64,000 nucleotides of DNA from Symbiodinium natans (Eukaryota; Sar; Dinophyceae; Suessiales; Symbiodiniaceae). Under the pieces are notes generated by a model. It ran no database searches. It had not been told where the DNA came from and saw nothing but the letters and a program-made list of their open reading frames with translations. A program made the translations under genes and the position numbers. Positions 1-10,875 of the stretch are shown piece after piece. Location of the stretch: contig CAJNDS010000206.1 in NCBI GenBank assembly GCA_905221605.1, positions 124,001 through 188,000 of the forward strand. Direction: 5' to 3'. The stretch's first letter is position 1; the number at the start of each line of letters is the position of its first letter.

Positions 1-414
1 TTTTGAATGTGGGGTTGCCCCCCCCCCCCCCGCCGCAGCTCTTGTGTAGGCATTGCTGAGAGGGACGTGAGCGGAATGAATGGAAGGCAAGTAGCGATAG
101 TAGACTACGACTACGACATTATGATGAGTCAATATCCACGTCTTGTGACCTCGTGTTAGTTCAGCTCCCATGCGTGGGAGTTTGTTCTTTCCAAGTCGGT
201 ATCGGAGGTATCGGCAGTTCAGCAAACCCCGCGTGCCCCGCAGACATCCCGCCGAAGTATTTCCCAAAGGTGTTCTGCAGTGCTCCATTATGTCATTCCT
301 TCGCTTGGGTTCAGAAAGTTAAATAGAAATAGCAGAGAACCACGTTGTTGCTTGAAGATGTTTGAAACATGTTTGTCGAGGGAGAAGAGAGAGGAAGGAA
401 GACAGAGAGACAGA
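1..414. other. Left edge, no gene seen
   Basis: A C homopolymer of about 14 bases sits at 18-31. The rest is mixed sequence in which I see no conserved motif or exon. An open frame from 280 runs into the GA microsatellite and foldback and is not credible as a gene. Confidence 0.6.
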
Positions 415-435
415 GAGACACAGAGAGAGAGCGAG

Positions 436-485
<50 letters not shown>
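415..485. repeat. (GA)n microsatellite
   Basis: Degenerate GA/CAGAGA from 415, becoming uninterrupted GA from about 439 to 485. It directly abuts the left arm of the foldback at 503-715. Confidence 0.95.
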
Positions 486-489
<4 letters not shown>

Positions 490-502
490 CTGACTAAGGT
501 GG

Positions 503-715
503 GTGCTGCATCCGGGCTTCCCAGCTTCGCAACGCACGCGGTGCAGAGCCAGCAGCGCGGATCGAATGCCGACGCGGCTTGGCGGAAAAGAGGTTTGCAC
601 GCCAGATCTGTCAGATCTGCCGTGCAAACCTTTTTTTCTGCCAAGCCCGAGAGGCATGTTGCTGGCGCTGCAACGCGTGCATTGCGGAGCTGCGAGGCCC
701 GGTCCACAGCAGCCT
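503..715. repeat. Foldback (long imperfect inverted repeat)
   Basis: Left arm about 503-608 and right arm about 612-715 are near reverse complements. The best core pairs 576-601 with 621-647 (GGCTTGGC...GGTTTGCACG against CGTGCAAACC...GCCAAGC). The 19-base loop at 602-620 is itself close to palindromic, with two AGATCT sites. Outside the core, CGCAACGCACGCG-type and CCAGCAGC-type blocks still pair. The symmetry also makes the frames on the two strands translate into similar peptides. It could be a foldback transposon relic or a hairpin RNA locus; nothing in it encodes a transposase. Confidence 0.85.
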
Positions 716-758
716 GACGGAGGCGCGGCCGCGCCGGAGGCACAGCGCTGCTGCCGCT

Positions 759-1403
<645 letters not shown>

Positions 1404-1640
1404 GGTGGGCGTTGTTGCTGGTTGGGCGTTGTTGCTGGTTGGGCGTTGTTGTTGGTTGGGCGTTGTTGTTGGTTGGGCGTTGTTGTTGATTGGGCATTGT
1501 TGTTGGTTGGGCGTTGTTGTTGGTTGGGCGTTGTTGTTGTTGGTTGGCGATGTTGTTGGTGGGCGATGTTGTTGGCTGGCGTTGGCTTGCTGTGGCTTGC
1601 TGTGGCTTGCTGGTGGCTTGCTGGTGGCCAGGTAGCCAGT
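1404..1640. repeat. 17-bp and 10-11-bp minisatellites
   Basis: About nine copies of a 17-bp unit of the form GTTGGGCGTTGTTGCTG lie at roughly 1407-1560, followed by a short run of GGCTTGCTGTG-like units to about 1640. Confidence 0.85.
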
Positions 1641-2082
1641 GGCCCTGAAACATGGCAGGGCGAGGTGGGGGCTGGGGAATGGGCTTGCTGGGGCCCTGAA
1701 ACGTGGCAGGGGAAGGCCCTCAAACGGGGCGGGGGGGGGTGGTCGGTAGGCGGTGGGCTCGGGTCCTGAAACAGGCCCTCAAACGAAACGTGGTGGGGGA
1801 AGGGGGGCGGTGGGCGGTGTGGGCGGTGGGGGCGGTGGGGGCCCCTTAAAACATCTCAAAGAAGGTCGTCAGTGGCCCTGAAACGTGGCAGGGGAGGTGG
1901 GCCTCAAACGTGGCGGGGGCGGGTCGCTTGGGGGGGGAGGGGGATCTGAAACGAGGCCCTCAAACGTGGTGGCCGGTGGGCGGTGTGGGCGGTGGGGGCG
2001 GTGGGAGCGGTGGGGGCGGGCATGCGCTGGAGCCCCTTAAAACCTCTCAAAGGAGGGCCTGAAGCGTGGGGGCTGGGGAAGG
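1641..2082. repeat. Imperfect G-rich repeat cluster
   Basis: Recurrent blocks CCCTGAAACGTGGCAGGGG and GGCGGTGGGGGCGGTGGG are interspersed irregularly. Strong G skew on the + strand. No gene seen. Confidence 0.7.
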
Positions 2083-2460
2083 TGGCTTGCTGGTGGCTTG
2101 CTGGTGGCTTGCTGGTGGCTTGCTGGTGGCTTGCTGGTGGCTTGCTGGTGGCTTGCTGGTGGCTTGCTGGTGGCTTGCTGGTGGTGGTGGTGGTGGCCGT
2201 GGCGGTGGTGGTGGTGGTGGCGGCAGTGGCGGCGGTGCTGTTGTTGGTGTTGTTTGTGTTGCTTGTGTTGCTGGTGTTGCTGGTGTTGCTGGTGTTGCTG
2301 GTGCTGCTAGTGCTGCTAGTAGCTGCTTGTGCTGTTAGTGCTGCTAGGGCTGTTAGGGCTGTTGGTGCTGTTAGTGTTGTTAGTGCTGTTCGTGCTGTTC
2401 GTGTTGTTAGTGTCGTTAGTGTTGTTAGTGGTGTTAATGGTATTAGTGGTGTTAGTGGAA
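2083..2460. repeat. 11-bp (GGCTTGCTGGT)n, GGT tract and 9-bp TGCTGTTAG repeats
   Basis: About nine copies of an 11-bp unit at 2083-2182, then GGT/GGC to about 2240, then 9-bp TGTTGCTGG and TGCTGTTAG variants to 2455. All share trinucleotide substructure. Confidence 0.88.
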
Positions 2461-2509
2461 ACAAAAACTGGAGCCCCGTCAAATTTAAAGAAAGCGCGGC
2501 GCGCCCCTT

Positions 2510-2551
2510 GGGGGAGGGGGGGGGGGGGGGGGGGGGGGGGCGGGGGGGGGG
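2510..2551. repeat. Poly-G tract
   Basis: G-rich stretch with at least 25 uninterrupted G at 2516-2540, a site of likely assembly and copy-number error. Confidence 0.9.
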
Positions 2552-2578
2552 AGGCAGGGGTGGGTGGTCGGTTGAACA

Positions 2579-2990
2579 GACGGGGCACCAGATTTTGTTT
2601 CTTCTACAGCAAGTAGAAACAACAACTTCATTCGAGAGGGAGGGGTGCTGAAAACAAAAGACGGGGCACCAAATTTTGTTTCTATTACTCGTAATGGAAA
2701 AACAAACTCGTGGGTTGCTTGTTGGGGGGGGGACACAGAACAACAGACGGGGCACCAGATTCTGTGTGGTCCACAAGTAGAAACAACAACCTCATTCCAG
2801 AGGGGGGCGGGGGCGGGTGGTCGGTTGTTGGGGGGGGGGGGGGGGGGGGGGGGGGGAAAACGACAGACTCGGCACCAGATTTTGTTTCTGTTAGAAGGAG
2901 TAAACACAACAACCTCCTTCGAGAGGGAGGGGCGCTCAAACAACAAACGGGGCACCAGATTTTGTTTCTACTGCTGTGGAATTAAACCCT
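2579..2990. repeat. About 80-120-bp tandem repeat, five copies
   Basis: The anchor GGGGCACCAGATTTTGTTTC (or a close variant) starts near 2582, 2663, 2749, 2869 and 2949. In most copies it is followed by a GTAGAAACAACAACCTC block and a G-rich tail; the third tail contains a 27-base G run at 2830-2856. Unit length varies because of the G runs. No coding potential is supported. Confidence 0.85.
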
Positions 2991-2999
2991 CCTAGGGTA

Positions 3000-5900
3000 A
3001 GGGTTGTAAGGGCTGTAGGGGTGTGAGGGGTGTAAAAGGGGAAACGGTGTAAGGCGTGTAAGGGGTTGTATGGGGTGCAAGGGGTGTAAGGCGTGTAAGG
3101 CGTGCAAGGGGGGTAAGGGGTGTAAGGCGTGTAAGGGGGTAAGTTGTGTAAGGCGTGTAAGGGGTGTGAGGGGTGTAAGGCGTGTAAGGGGTGTAAGGGA
3201 TGTAAGGCGTGTAAGGGGTGTCAGGGTTGTAAGGGCTGTAGGGGTGTGAAGGGTGTAAGGGGTGTAAGTGTTGTAAGGCGTGTAAGGGGTGATAAGGGGT
3301 GTAAGGCGTGTAAGGGGTGTAAGGCGTGTAAGGGCTGTAAGGGGTGTAACGGGTGTGAGTGGTGTAACGGGGGTAAGCGGTGTAAGGCGTGTAACGGGTG
3401 TAAAGCGTTGTAAAGCGTGTCAGAACTGTCAGGGGGTGTATGGCGTGTAAGGGGTGTAAGCGGTGTAAGGGGTGTAAGGGGTGTAAGGCGTGTAAGGGGT
3501 GTAAGGGCTGTAAGGGCTGTAAGGGCTGTAAGGGCTGTACGGGTGTGAGGGGGGTAAGCGGTGTAAGGCGTGTAAGGCGTGCAGGGGGTGTAATGGGTGT
3601 AAGGGTTGTAAGGGCTGTAGGGGTGTGAAGGGTGTAAGGGGTGTAAGCATTGTAAGGCGTGTAAGGGGTGTAAGGGGTGATAAGGGGTGTAAGGCGTGTA
3701 AGGGGTGTAAGGTGTAAGGCGTGTAAGGGCTGTAAGGGGTGTAACGGGTGTGAGTGGTGTAACGGGGGTAAGCGGTGTAAGGCGTGTAACGGGTGTAAGG
3801 GGTGTAAGCGTAAGGCGTGTCAGGGGGTGTATGGCGTGTAACGGGTGTAAGCGGTGTAAGGGGTGTAAGGCGAGTAAGGCGTGTAAGGGGTGTAAGGGCT
3901 GTAAGGGCTGTACGGGTGTGAGGGGGGTAAGCGGTGTAAGGCGTGTAAAGGGTGTAAGGGGTGAAAGGCGTGCACGGCGTGTATGGCGTGTAAGGGGTGT
4001 AAGGCGTGTAAGGGGTGTAAGGGCTGTAAGGGCTGTAAGGGCTGTACGGGTGTGAGGGGGGTAAGCGGTGTAAGGCGTGTAAGGGGTGTAAGGGGTGAAA
4101 GGCGTGCACGGCGTGTAAGGCGTGTAAGGGGTGTAAGGCGTGTAAGGGGTGTAGGGGGTGCAAGGGGTGTAAGGGGTGTAAGGGCTGTACGGGTGTGAGG
4201 GGGGTAAGCGGTGTAAGGCGTGTGAGGGGGGTAAGCCTTGTAAGGGCTGTAAGCGTTGTAAGGACTGGGTGTGAAGGGGTGTAAGGGGTGTAAGGGCTGT
4301 AAGGGGGTGAGGGGGGTAAGCGGTGTAAGGCGTGTAAGGGGTGTAAGGGGTGAAAGGCGTGCACGGCGTGTAAGGCGTGTAAGGGGTGTAAGGCGTGTAA
4401 GGGCGTGTAAGGGCTGGAAGGGCTTGAAGGGTGTACGGGTGTAGGGGGGGTAAAGCGGTTGAAGGCGTGTAAGGGGTGTAAGGGTGAAAAGGCTGCACGG
4501 CGGGTAAGGCGTGTAAGGGGTGTTAAGGCGTTTGTAAGGGGTTTGTAAAGGGCTGTAAAGGGCTGTAAGGGCTGAAGGGCTGTACGGGTGTGAGGGGGGT
4601 ATAAGCGGTGTAAGGCGTGTGTAATAGGGGTGTAAAGGGGTGAAATGGCCGTTGCACGGCGTGTAAGGCGTTGTAAGGGGTGGTCAGGCGGTAAGGGGGT
4701 GTAGGGGGTTGCAAGGGGTGGAAGGGTGTAAAGGGGCTGACGGGTTGAGGGGGCGTAAGCGGTGTAAGGCGCCGTAAGGTGTGAAGGGGGTTGAAAGGCG
4801 TGCCCGGCGGGGAGGCGTTGTGGTAAGGGTGTAGGGCGTGTAACGGGTGTAAGGGGTGTAAGGGTTGTTACGGGTGTTGAGGGGGGTAAGCGGTTTTGTA
4901 AGGTGTAAGGGGTTGTTTAAGGGTGAAAGGCGTTGTGCACGGCGTGTAAGGCGTTGTAAGGGGGTTATAAGGGTGAAGGGGTGTAAGGGCTGAAGGGGTG
5001 TAAGGGCTGTAAGGGTTGTACGGGTGTGAGGGGGGTAAGCGGTGTAAGGCGTGTAAGGGGTGTAAGGGGTGAAAGGCGTGCACGTCGTGTAAGGCGTGTA
5101 AGGGGTGTAAGGCGTGTAAGGGGTGTAAGGGGTGTAAGGGCTGTAAGGGCTGTAAGGGCTGTACGGGTGTGAGGGGGGTAAGCGGTGTAAGGCGTGTAAG
5201 GGGTGTAAGGGGTGAAAGGCGTGCACGGCGTGTAAGGCGTGTAAGGGGTGTAAGGCGTGTAAGGGGTGTAGGGGGTGCAAGGGGTGTAAGGGGTGTAAGG
5301 GCTGTACGGGTGTGAGGGGGGTAAGCGGCGTAAGGCGTGTGAGGGGGGTAAGCCTTGTAAGGGCTGTAAGCGTTGTAAGGACTGGGTGTGAAGGGGTGTA
5401 AGGGGTGTAAGGGGTATAAGGGCTGGGGGTATAAGCGGCGTAAGGCGTGGAAGGGGTGGAAGGGGTGTAAGGTGTAAGTGTCAGGGGTGTGAGGCGTGTA
5501 AGGGGTGTAAAAGCTGTAGGGGTGTGAAGGGTGTAAGGCGGGTAGGCGGTGTAAGGTGCCGTGTAAGCAGTGTAAGGGCTGTGAGGGGTGTAAGGGGAGG
5601 GGGGGTGAGGCGTGTGAGGGGTGTACGGGGTGTGCGGGGGGTAAGGGGGGTAAGCCGTGTAAGGGGTGTAAGGGTGTAAAGGGGGTAAGCGATGTAAGGC
5701 GTGTAAGGGGTGTAAGGGGTGTAAGGCGTGCAAGGCACGTAAGGGGCGTAAGGGGTGTGAGGGGTGTAAGCGGGGTAAGCGGTGTAAGGCGTGTAACGAG
5801 TGTAAGGGGTATAAGGGGTGTAAGGCGTGTCAGGGGGTGTGTGGCGTGTAACGGGTGCAAGGAGTGTAAGGCGTGTAATGGGTGTAAGGGGTGTAAGAGG

Positions 5901-7320
5901 TGCAAGGGGTGTAAGGGGTGTAAGGCGTGTAAGGGCTGTAAGGGCTGTAAGGGCTGTAAGGGCTGTAAGGGCGGTAAGGGCTGTAGGGGTGTGAGGGGTG
6001 CAAACGGGGTAAGCGGTGTAAGGCGTGTAAGGGGTGTTAGGGGGGGCAAGCGGTGTAAGGCGTGTAAGGGGTGTGAGGGGTGTTAGGGGTGGTAAGCGGT
6101 GTAAGACGTGTAAACACTGTAAGTGGTGTAAGGGGTGTAAAGTACGAGGGGCGAGGGGTGTAAAGTGTGAGGGGTGCAAGGGGGGTAAGCGTAAGGACTA
6201 GGGTAGGGGTGCGAGGGGTGTAAGCTGCGTGATGCGTGTAAGGGGTGGAAGCGGTGTACGGGGTGTGAGGGGTGTAAGGGAGGTAAGCGGTGTAAGGGGT
6301 GCAAGGCGTGTGAGAGGGGTAACGGGTGTAAGGCGAGGCGTGTAAGGGGTGTAAAGGCTGTAAGGCGTGTAAGGCGTGTAAGGGGTGTAAGTGTCAGTGG
6401 TGTGAAGCGTGTAAGGGGTGTAAGGGGTGTAAAAGCTATAGGGGTGTGAAGGGTGTAAGGGGGTAAGCACTGTAAGCGTGTAAGGGGTGTAAGGGCTGTA
6501 AGGTGTAAGGGGCGTACGGGGTGTGAAGGGTGTAAGGGGGGTAAGCCGTGTAAGGGATGTAAGGGTGGAAGGCCTGTAAGGGCTGTAAGGGCTGTGGGGG
6601 TTTAAAGGGGGTTAGCAGTGTAAGGCGTGTAAGGGGTGTAAGGCGTGTAAGGCATGCAAGGGGTGTAAGGGGTGTGAGGGCGGTGTAGCGCGTGTAAGGG
6701 CTGTAAGAGTTGTAAGGGCTGTAAGGGTTGTAAGGGCTGCAGGGGTGTGAGGGGTGTAGGGGGCAGGGGTGTGAGGGGTGTAGGGGGGGTAAGCGGTGTA
6801 AGGCGTGTAAACGGTGTAAGGTGTGCAAGGCGTGCAAGGCGTGTAAGGCGTGTAAGGCGTGTAAGGGGTGTGAGGGGTGTGAGGGGTGTGAGGGGTGAGG
6901 GGGGTAAGGTGTGTAAGGCGTGAAGGGGTGTGAGGGGTGTAATGCGTGCAAGGGCTGTAAGGGCTGCAGAGGTGTGAGGGGTGTAGGGGATGGGCGGTGC
7001 AAGGCGTGTAAACAGTGTAAGGGGGGTAATTGGTGTAAGGCGTGCAAGGGGCGTGTAAGGGGCGTGTAAGGAGCGTGTAAGGGGCGTGTAAGGGGCGTGT
7101 AAGGGGCGTGTAAGGGGCGTAAGGGTGTAAGGGGTGTACGGGCTGTAGGGGTGTGAGGGGTTTAAGGGGGGTAAGCGGTGTAAGGCGTGTAAGGGGTGCA
7201 AGGGGTGCAAGGGGTGCAAGGCGTGTAAGGCGTGTAAGGCGTGTAAGGCGTATAGGCGTGTAAGGGGTGTCAGGGGTGCAAGGCATGGCATGTAATGGGG
7301 GTACGCGGCGTAAGGCGTAA
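3000..7320. repeat. Decamer satellite array (GGGGTGTAAG-type), 4.3 kb
   Basis: Essentially the whole interval is a 10-bp repeat of the type GTGTAAGGGG / GTGTAAGGCG with substitutions and occasional 1-bp slips. A variant marker, GTACGGGTGTGAGGGG, recurs at 3537, 3910, 4044, 4187, 4433, 4582, 5018, 5161 and 5304, many spacings being 134-149 bp, which reveals a higher-order repeat of about 14 decamers. The complementary strand has almost no stop codons because 10-bp periodicity repeats every 30 bp, so the very long Thr/Pro/Leu-rich frames there are not genes. Copies degenerate toward both ends. Confidence 0.95.
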
Positions 7321-7860
7321 TCCCAATGCTTCCTCAAACCGCGACCCTCGCCCAACTCCAATTTACTATGCAAGGCGTATGAAATTTGTAGTCTGCGCGT
7401 CAAAATCTTGCCCGGACCCGTACCACTACTCTCAATTACACAACATCAGCAGCAATCCATTGCACACGAGCAAAATCAGAACCAGCCACACCCAAACAAT
7501 GTGCAACAAGTCGCGGTTCCAACTCGTGACGTCAATAATTGGGCGGCATATGCGGCGAATAGATGATTTGCGAGCGTGCGTGTGCAAAACCGACGGGACT
7601 GTTGCTGAAGAAAGCCAAGAGTACGGTCATGCAGATGCATGTGTTTTCAGTTCCGGCTTGAATTATTCCCGTAATGACTTAATGCTTAGCATATCCCACG
7701 TCGTTGTAGTCAGGCGGGCGTTTTTCTTGGGACTTGTCGCTTGGTCGGAGGTGGGTGACATTTGCATTTGCAAGGCTTACGGGCGTTCCAACCGGGCACC
7801 GACTGCATTCTGACAGCTTTGCCGACTGGGTCCGATCGGGTACGACTGGGCACAGCCGGG

Positions 7861-7891
<31 letters not shown>

Positions 7892-8507
7892 AAGGGGGGC
7901 AGCGGGGGGGTCACAAGTAGTGCCGCGGTTTTTCCCTTATGCGACCCAATTCTTCCGGTGTTAGACCCAAATGTTCTTGTCCAAGCCTCGTACGTGTTAT
8001 GCTTCGTATTTAAATGCACCAAGCCTCAAAATGATATGAGCATCGGACAAAACCTCCGGAAGAGGTAGCCATGATTAGAGGAGTCATATGGAAGTCACAA
8101 GTCTGCTCTACCACGAAAACCGATAGGGGCCGACCCTAAACCGATACCCAGCTCCCCTAGATAATTCCTGCATAACCGAAAGGGGCCGACCCTATTCCAC
8201 GCGACAGTCAGGACGTACGAGAGGTTTGGACAGCTACTCATATGTCCAGACCACGCGTTAGATCACAACCCAACCCGGCTTCGTGTACCTCATGACCATG
8301 GATGACCTTTTCAAAACCCAGCCCATATATGAAATGTTAGTAAAACCCAGAAAATATGTTAAGCATCTCATAGATTATTCAAGTTCCTGGTGTTTAGTTG
8401 CACGACATCATGGACATCATGTTCGCACCCCTATTTTTTGCAGACATTAACACACCTCAAACTGTTCTAGATGGAAAAACTTGTGTTCCAAACCCCTGCA
8501 TCGCAAG
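7321..8507. other. No gene seen; G27 tract and short direct repeat
   Basis: A 27-base G run lies at 7865-7891. A block of the form GGGGCCGACCCTA, preceded by ACCGA and a short purine step, occurs twice between about 8120 and 8200. An open frame of about 170 codons crosses 7295-7813 but begins inside the satellite and matches nothing I recognise. Confidence 0.55.
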
Positions 8508-8537
8508 GTGGCTGCGCAGGAACGGTGCCGCGCGGAG
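8508..8537 (+). CDS. Candidate micro-exon, coiled-coil-like
   Basis: Thirty bases between an AG|G acceptor (8506-8507) and a GAG|GC donor encode VAAQERCRAE. The same beginning (VAAQ) and end (RAE) and the same splice signals occur in the candidate exon at 22412-22453, so the two look like relatives. The parent gene is not resolved, and 10 codons alone cannot establish that it is expressed. Confidence 0.3.
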
Positions 8538-9120
8538 GCCTTAGCCTTAGCAATAGCAAACGGGACGAACGGGCCATGAATTCGGGTTATGGATGTTTTA
8601 CTTTTAGGCATGCGACGGGAAAAGACCGCTCAGGCACATTGTCGCTTCCAGTGCGTGCGAACATCCATGCCCACCTGATGATTACGTCCATGCTACCAGT
8701 GCGTGTGAATGGCCAGAGCATCCATGCACGGACGATGATTACGTCCATGTTCCCAATAAGCAGCAGGTCCATGAGGCCCAGTGGCACAAATGGATCAAGA
8801 CATCCGACAGAAGGCAAGCAGCCGGAGTCATCTGATGCCAGTTGGAGTTCATACAGTTGCCGCAAGAAACTGGTCACAAAATTGTGACCTGAGTTTGTTC
8901 TGTGGATTCGACCGCAGGGGTTGGTCAGAGGATACGATGTTAAGTTGAAAATTCTGCAGCCCGAAGCCCAAATCTGACAAGCCAAAGCATGTTCCACGTG
9001 AGTTTCGGCACATGGCCAGGTTTGCAGCTTTGATGCAAATGGTTGACTAAGCAGGAGTCGCAAAACCGCTTGCGACTGGGAGGAGCAAAGTAACAAATTT
9101 GTCAAAAAACGCTTGCCAAG
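8538..9120. repeat. Region with a two-copy direct repeat at 8648-8752
   Basis: Two tandem copies of about 50-57 bp share CCAGTGCGTG...CATCCATGC...GATGATTACGTCCATG; the second copy carries an extra TGGCCAGAG-like insert. No gene is evident in the rest of the interval. Confidence 0.6.
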
Positions 9121-9250
9121 AAGCCTGAAGCCTGAGACTGCTCAATCGCAAAATGGAAGTTCTTGCCATGAGCCCGCCCAAAACCCTGAAGCTTGAGAAC
9201 GCTCCGCCCGCATACGCTGCCAACAGCCTTGAAACCTGAAATTGCTCAAC
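9121..9250. repeat. Three-copy repeat with CCTGAA...CTC core
   Basis: Three related blocks of roughly 50-60 bp contain GCCTGAGACTGCTC, GCTTGAGAACGCTC and ACCTGAAATTGCTC. The core resembles the GCTTGAGAATGCTC elements at 22.8-22.95 kb. Confidence 0.6.
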
Positions 9251-10815
9251 CGTGAACCATCATGATCCCAAGAAGAAGAAGAAGAACCGAAAATTTTGTA
9301 GACCATGAGGCTGCCCATGACACCGAAGCGTCGCAATCCTCAGCCCCCAGCTCATCCATAAAGCGAATGTCTGAGAATACGCGCCCCTATGCTGCATGGA
9401 ACACGTGGCCAGGCTGCGAGCTGTCGGCGCGCCGGAGGAACAACAGCAACGAGGGACGTGTGGCGTGCCCCAAACCTTAAACATCCCTTTCGACCCTAAG
9501 CCCGTGCCCTGCAAAGACCGGGGACAGCAGTTCGGGAGTTTCTGACAACTCGTGGGTCAGGCTGCTCAAAAGCCGCAAGCGCGCCCTCGTCAGCCAATGT
9601 CAGCAGCCATCTACCCTAGACCGTGCCCAGTATGACATCCAAAGGGCTTCAGGCTGCCTAGTTTTAGCTATGTCGTTGGGTTTTACGGTTTTCAGTGGGT
9701 TGTGAGTTTTCAACGTGGACTTGGGGTGAAGTGGTGAAGTAGAACTTTTTCGTCGCTTTGCCCGTTTCGGTTTCAGGCTGCCTCCGGGCACGCATGAGGC
9801 AAAACCTTTTGCACACTGCATTCCCAGACGACGGCATCGAACTTTGAACACCAAGTGCACGGGCCTGAGTCTGGCGCCCGCCAACAGCAGTCAAGGTAGA
9901 GTCATGAAAGGTAGCGTCGCAGCATGCGAGGCTGGACTTCAGCGACCCAGAACTATTCATGACACCTCTATAAACCCGTCCCAAACAAACTCACACACCA
10001 CAAGCGATGGAAAGACTGAGCGCATGGAGGCGCTCAAGCCGCTCGGCCCGGTTTTGCGTGGCAACGTAAGGCTTATCGGCTCTGTCGATGTTGGGGCTCG
10101 ACTATGTAGAGGTACTGCTATGTAACTATATGTATTATGTACATGTGTACAATATGTGTGTATGTGTGCATGTGCGTATGGGCTTGAAGTTCCAGTTGTT
10201 TGTTAATGTCTGCGACAACGGCGTGCGAGCATTGCATGTTATTATGGGCTTTGGAGTCAGTGCGCATTCCGAGCGTTCTGTAGTTTCCTGAGCGGGGTGT
10301 TTGGGCATTGACCTGCTAATCACGATTCCTGGTTCCAAGCCGCCACCTGGACCTGATTCCGAAAGCCAAACCCGCTGGCGGCGATGAACGTCTTGAAACC
10401 CCAAATATATGGCTTCCATCAGGTCCTTGATCCGCGACAAGCTGGCGCCCCAGCGGGCCGCCTCCAAAAGCTTTGGTTACAGGATTACAGGATTCTGTGG
10501 CAACCCCCTCAAGGAATTCAGACTTTCAGAGGATGCGCTCAGGCCAGGTTGTTTGCAGAAGGGCATGCTAACAACCTGGATGTGGCTGATTTTCTCTTCC
10601 AGAGAGCATGGGGTACAACTGGTGCCAAGCGCCCTTGCGTCTCAAAGGCTCCGTGGCAACCCGACCGTCGCCAGAATCCTCGAAGAAAGGTGCGGCATCC
10701 AGAACCAGATCAGGGCTTGGGGAAATGTATGGGTTCACGGGTCAGCGGGCAGACACTGCTTCCGTGAAAGCAAACTCAAGTTCCGTCAGCGAAGGGATCC
10801 AAGCCTTCGAAGGCC
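9251..10815. other. No resolved gene
   Basis: GAA triplets at about 9268-9285 and a TG-rich stretch at 10134-10185 are present. From 10409 all three forward frames stay open for several hundred bases, so openness alone says little. Confidence 0.5.
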
Positions 10816-10875
10816 GGAGCTCCAGGACGACCCAGCCGCGCTTCAGCGCTACCTGGAGGAGCGGGCTGAGGGATC
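10816..10875 (+). CDS. Candidate short exon, helical
   Basis: After CTCCAG an acceptor AG|G opens a frame reading DDPAALQRYLEERAEG, an amphipathic helix-like peptide with dinoflagellate-style GC-rich third positions. No family is recognised and neighbouring exons are not identified. Confidence 0.25.

Noticed and set aside
3221-7403. Minus-strand frames of 200-425 codons rich in Thr, Pro, Tyr and Leu
   Set aside because: A 10-bp repeat lacking stops in any frame explains them; residue periodicity follows the decamer.
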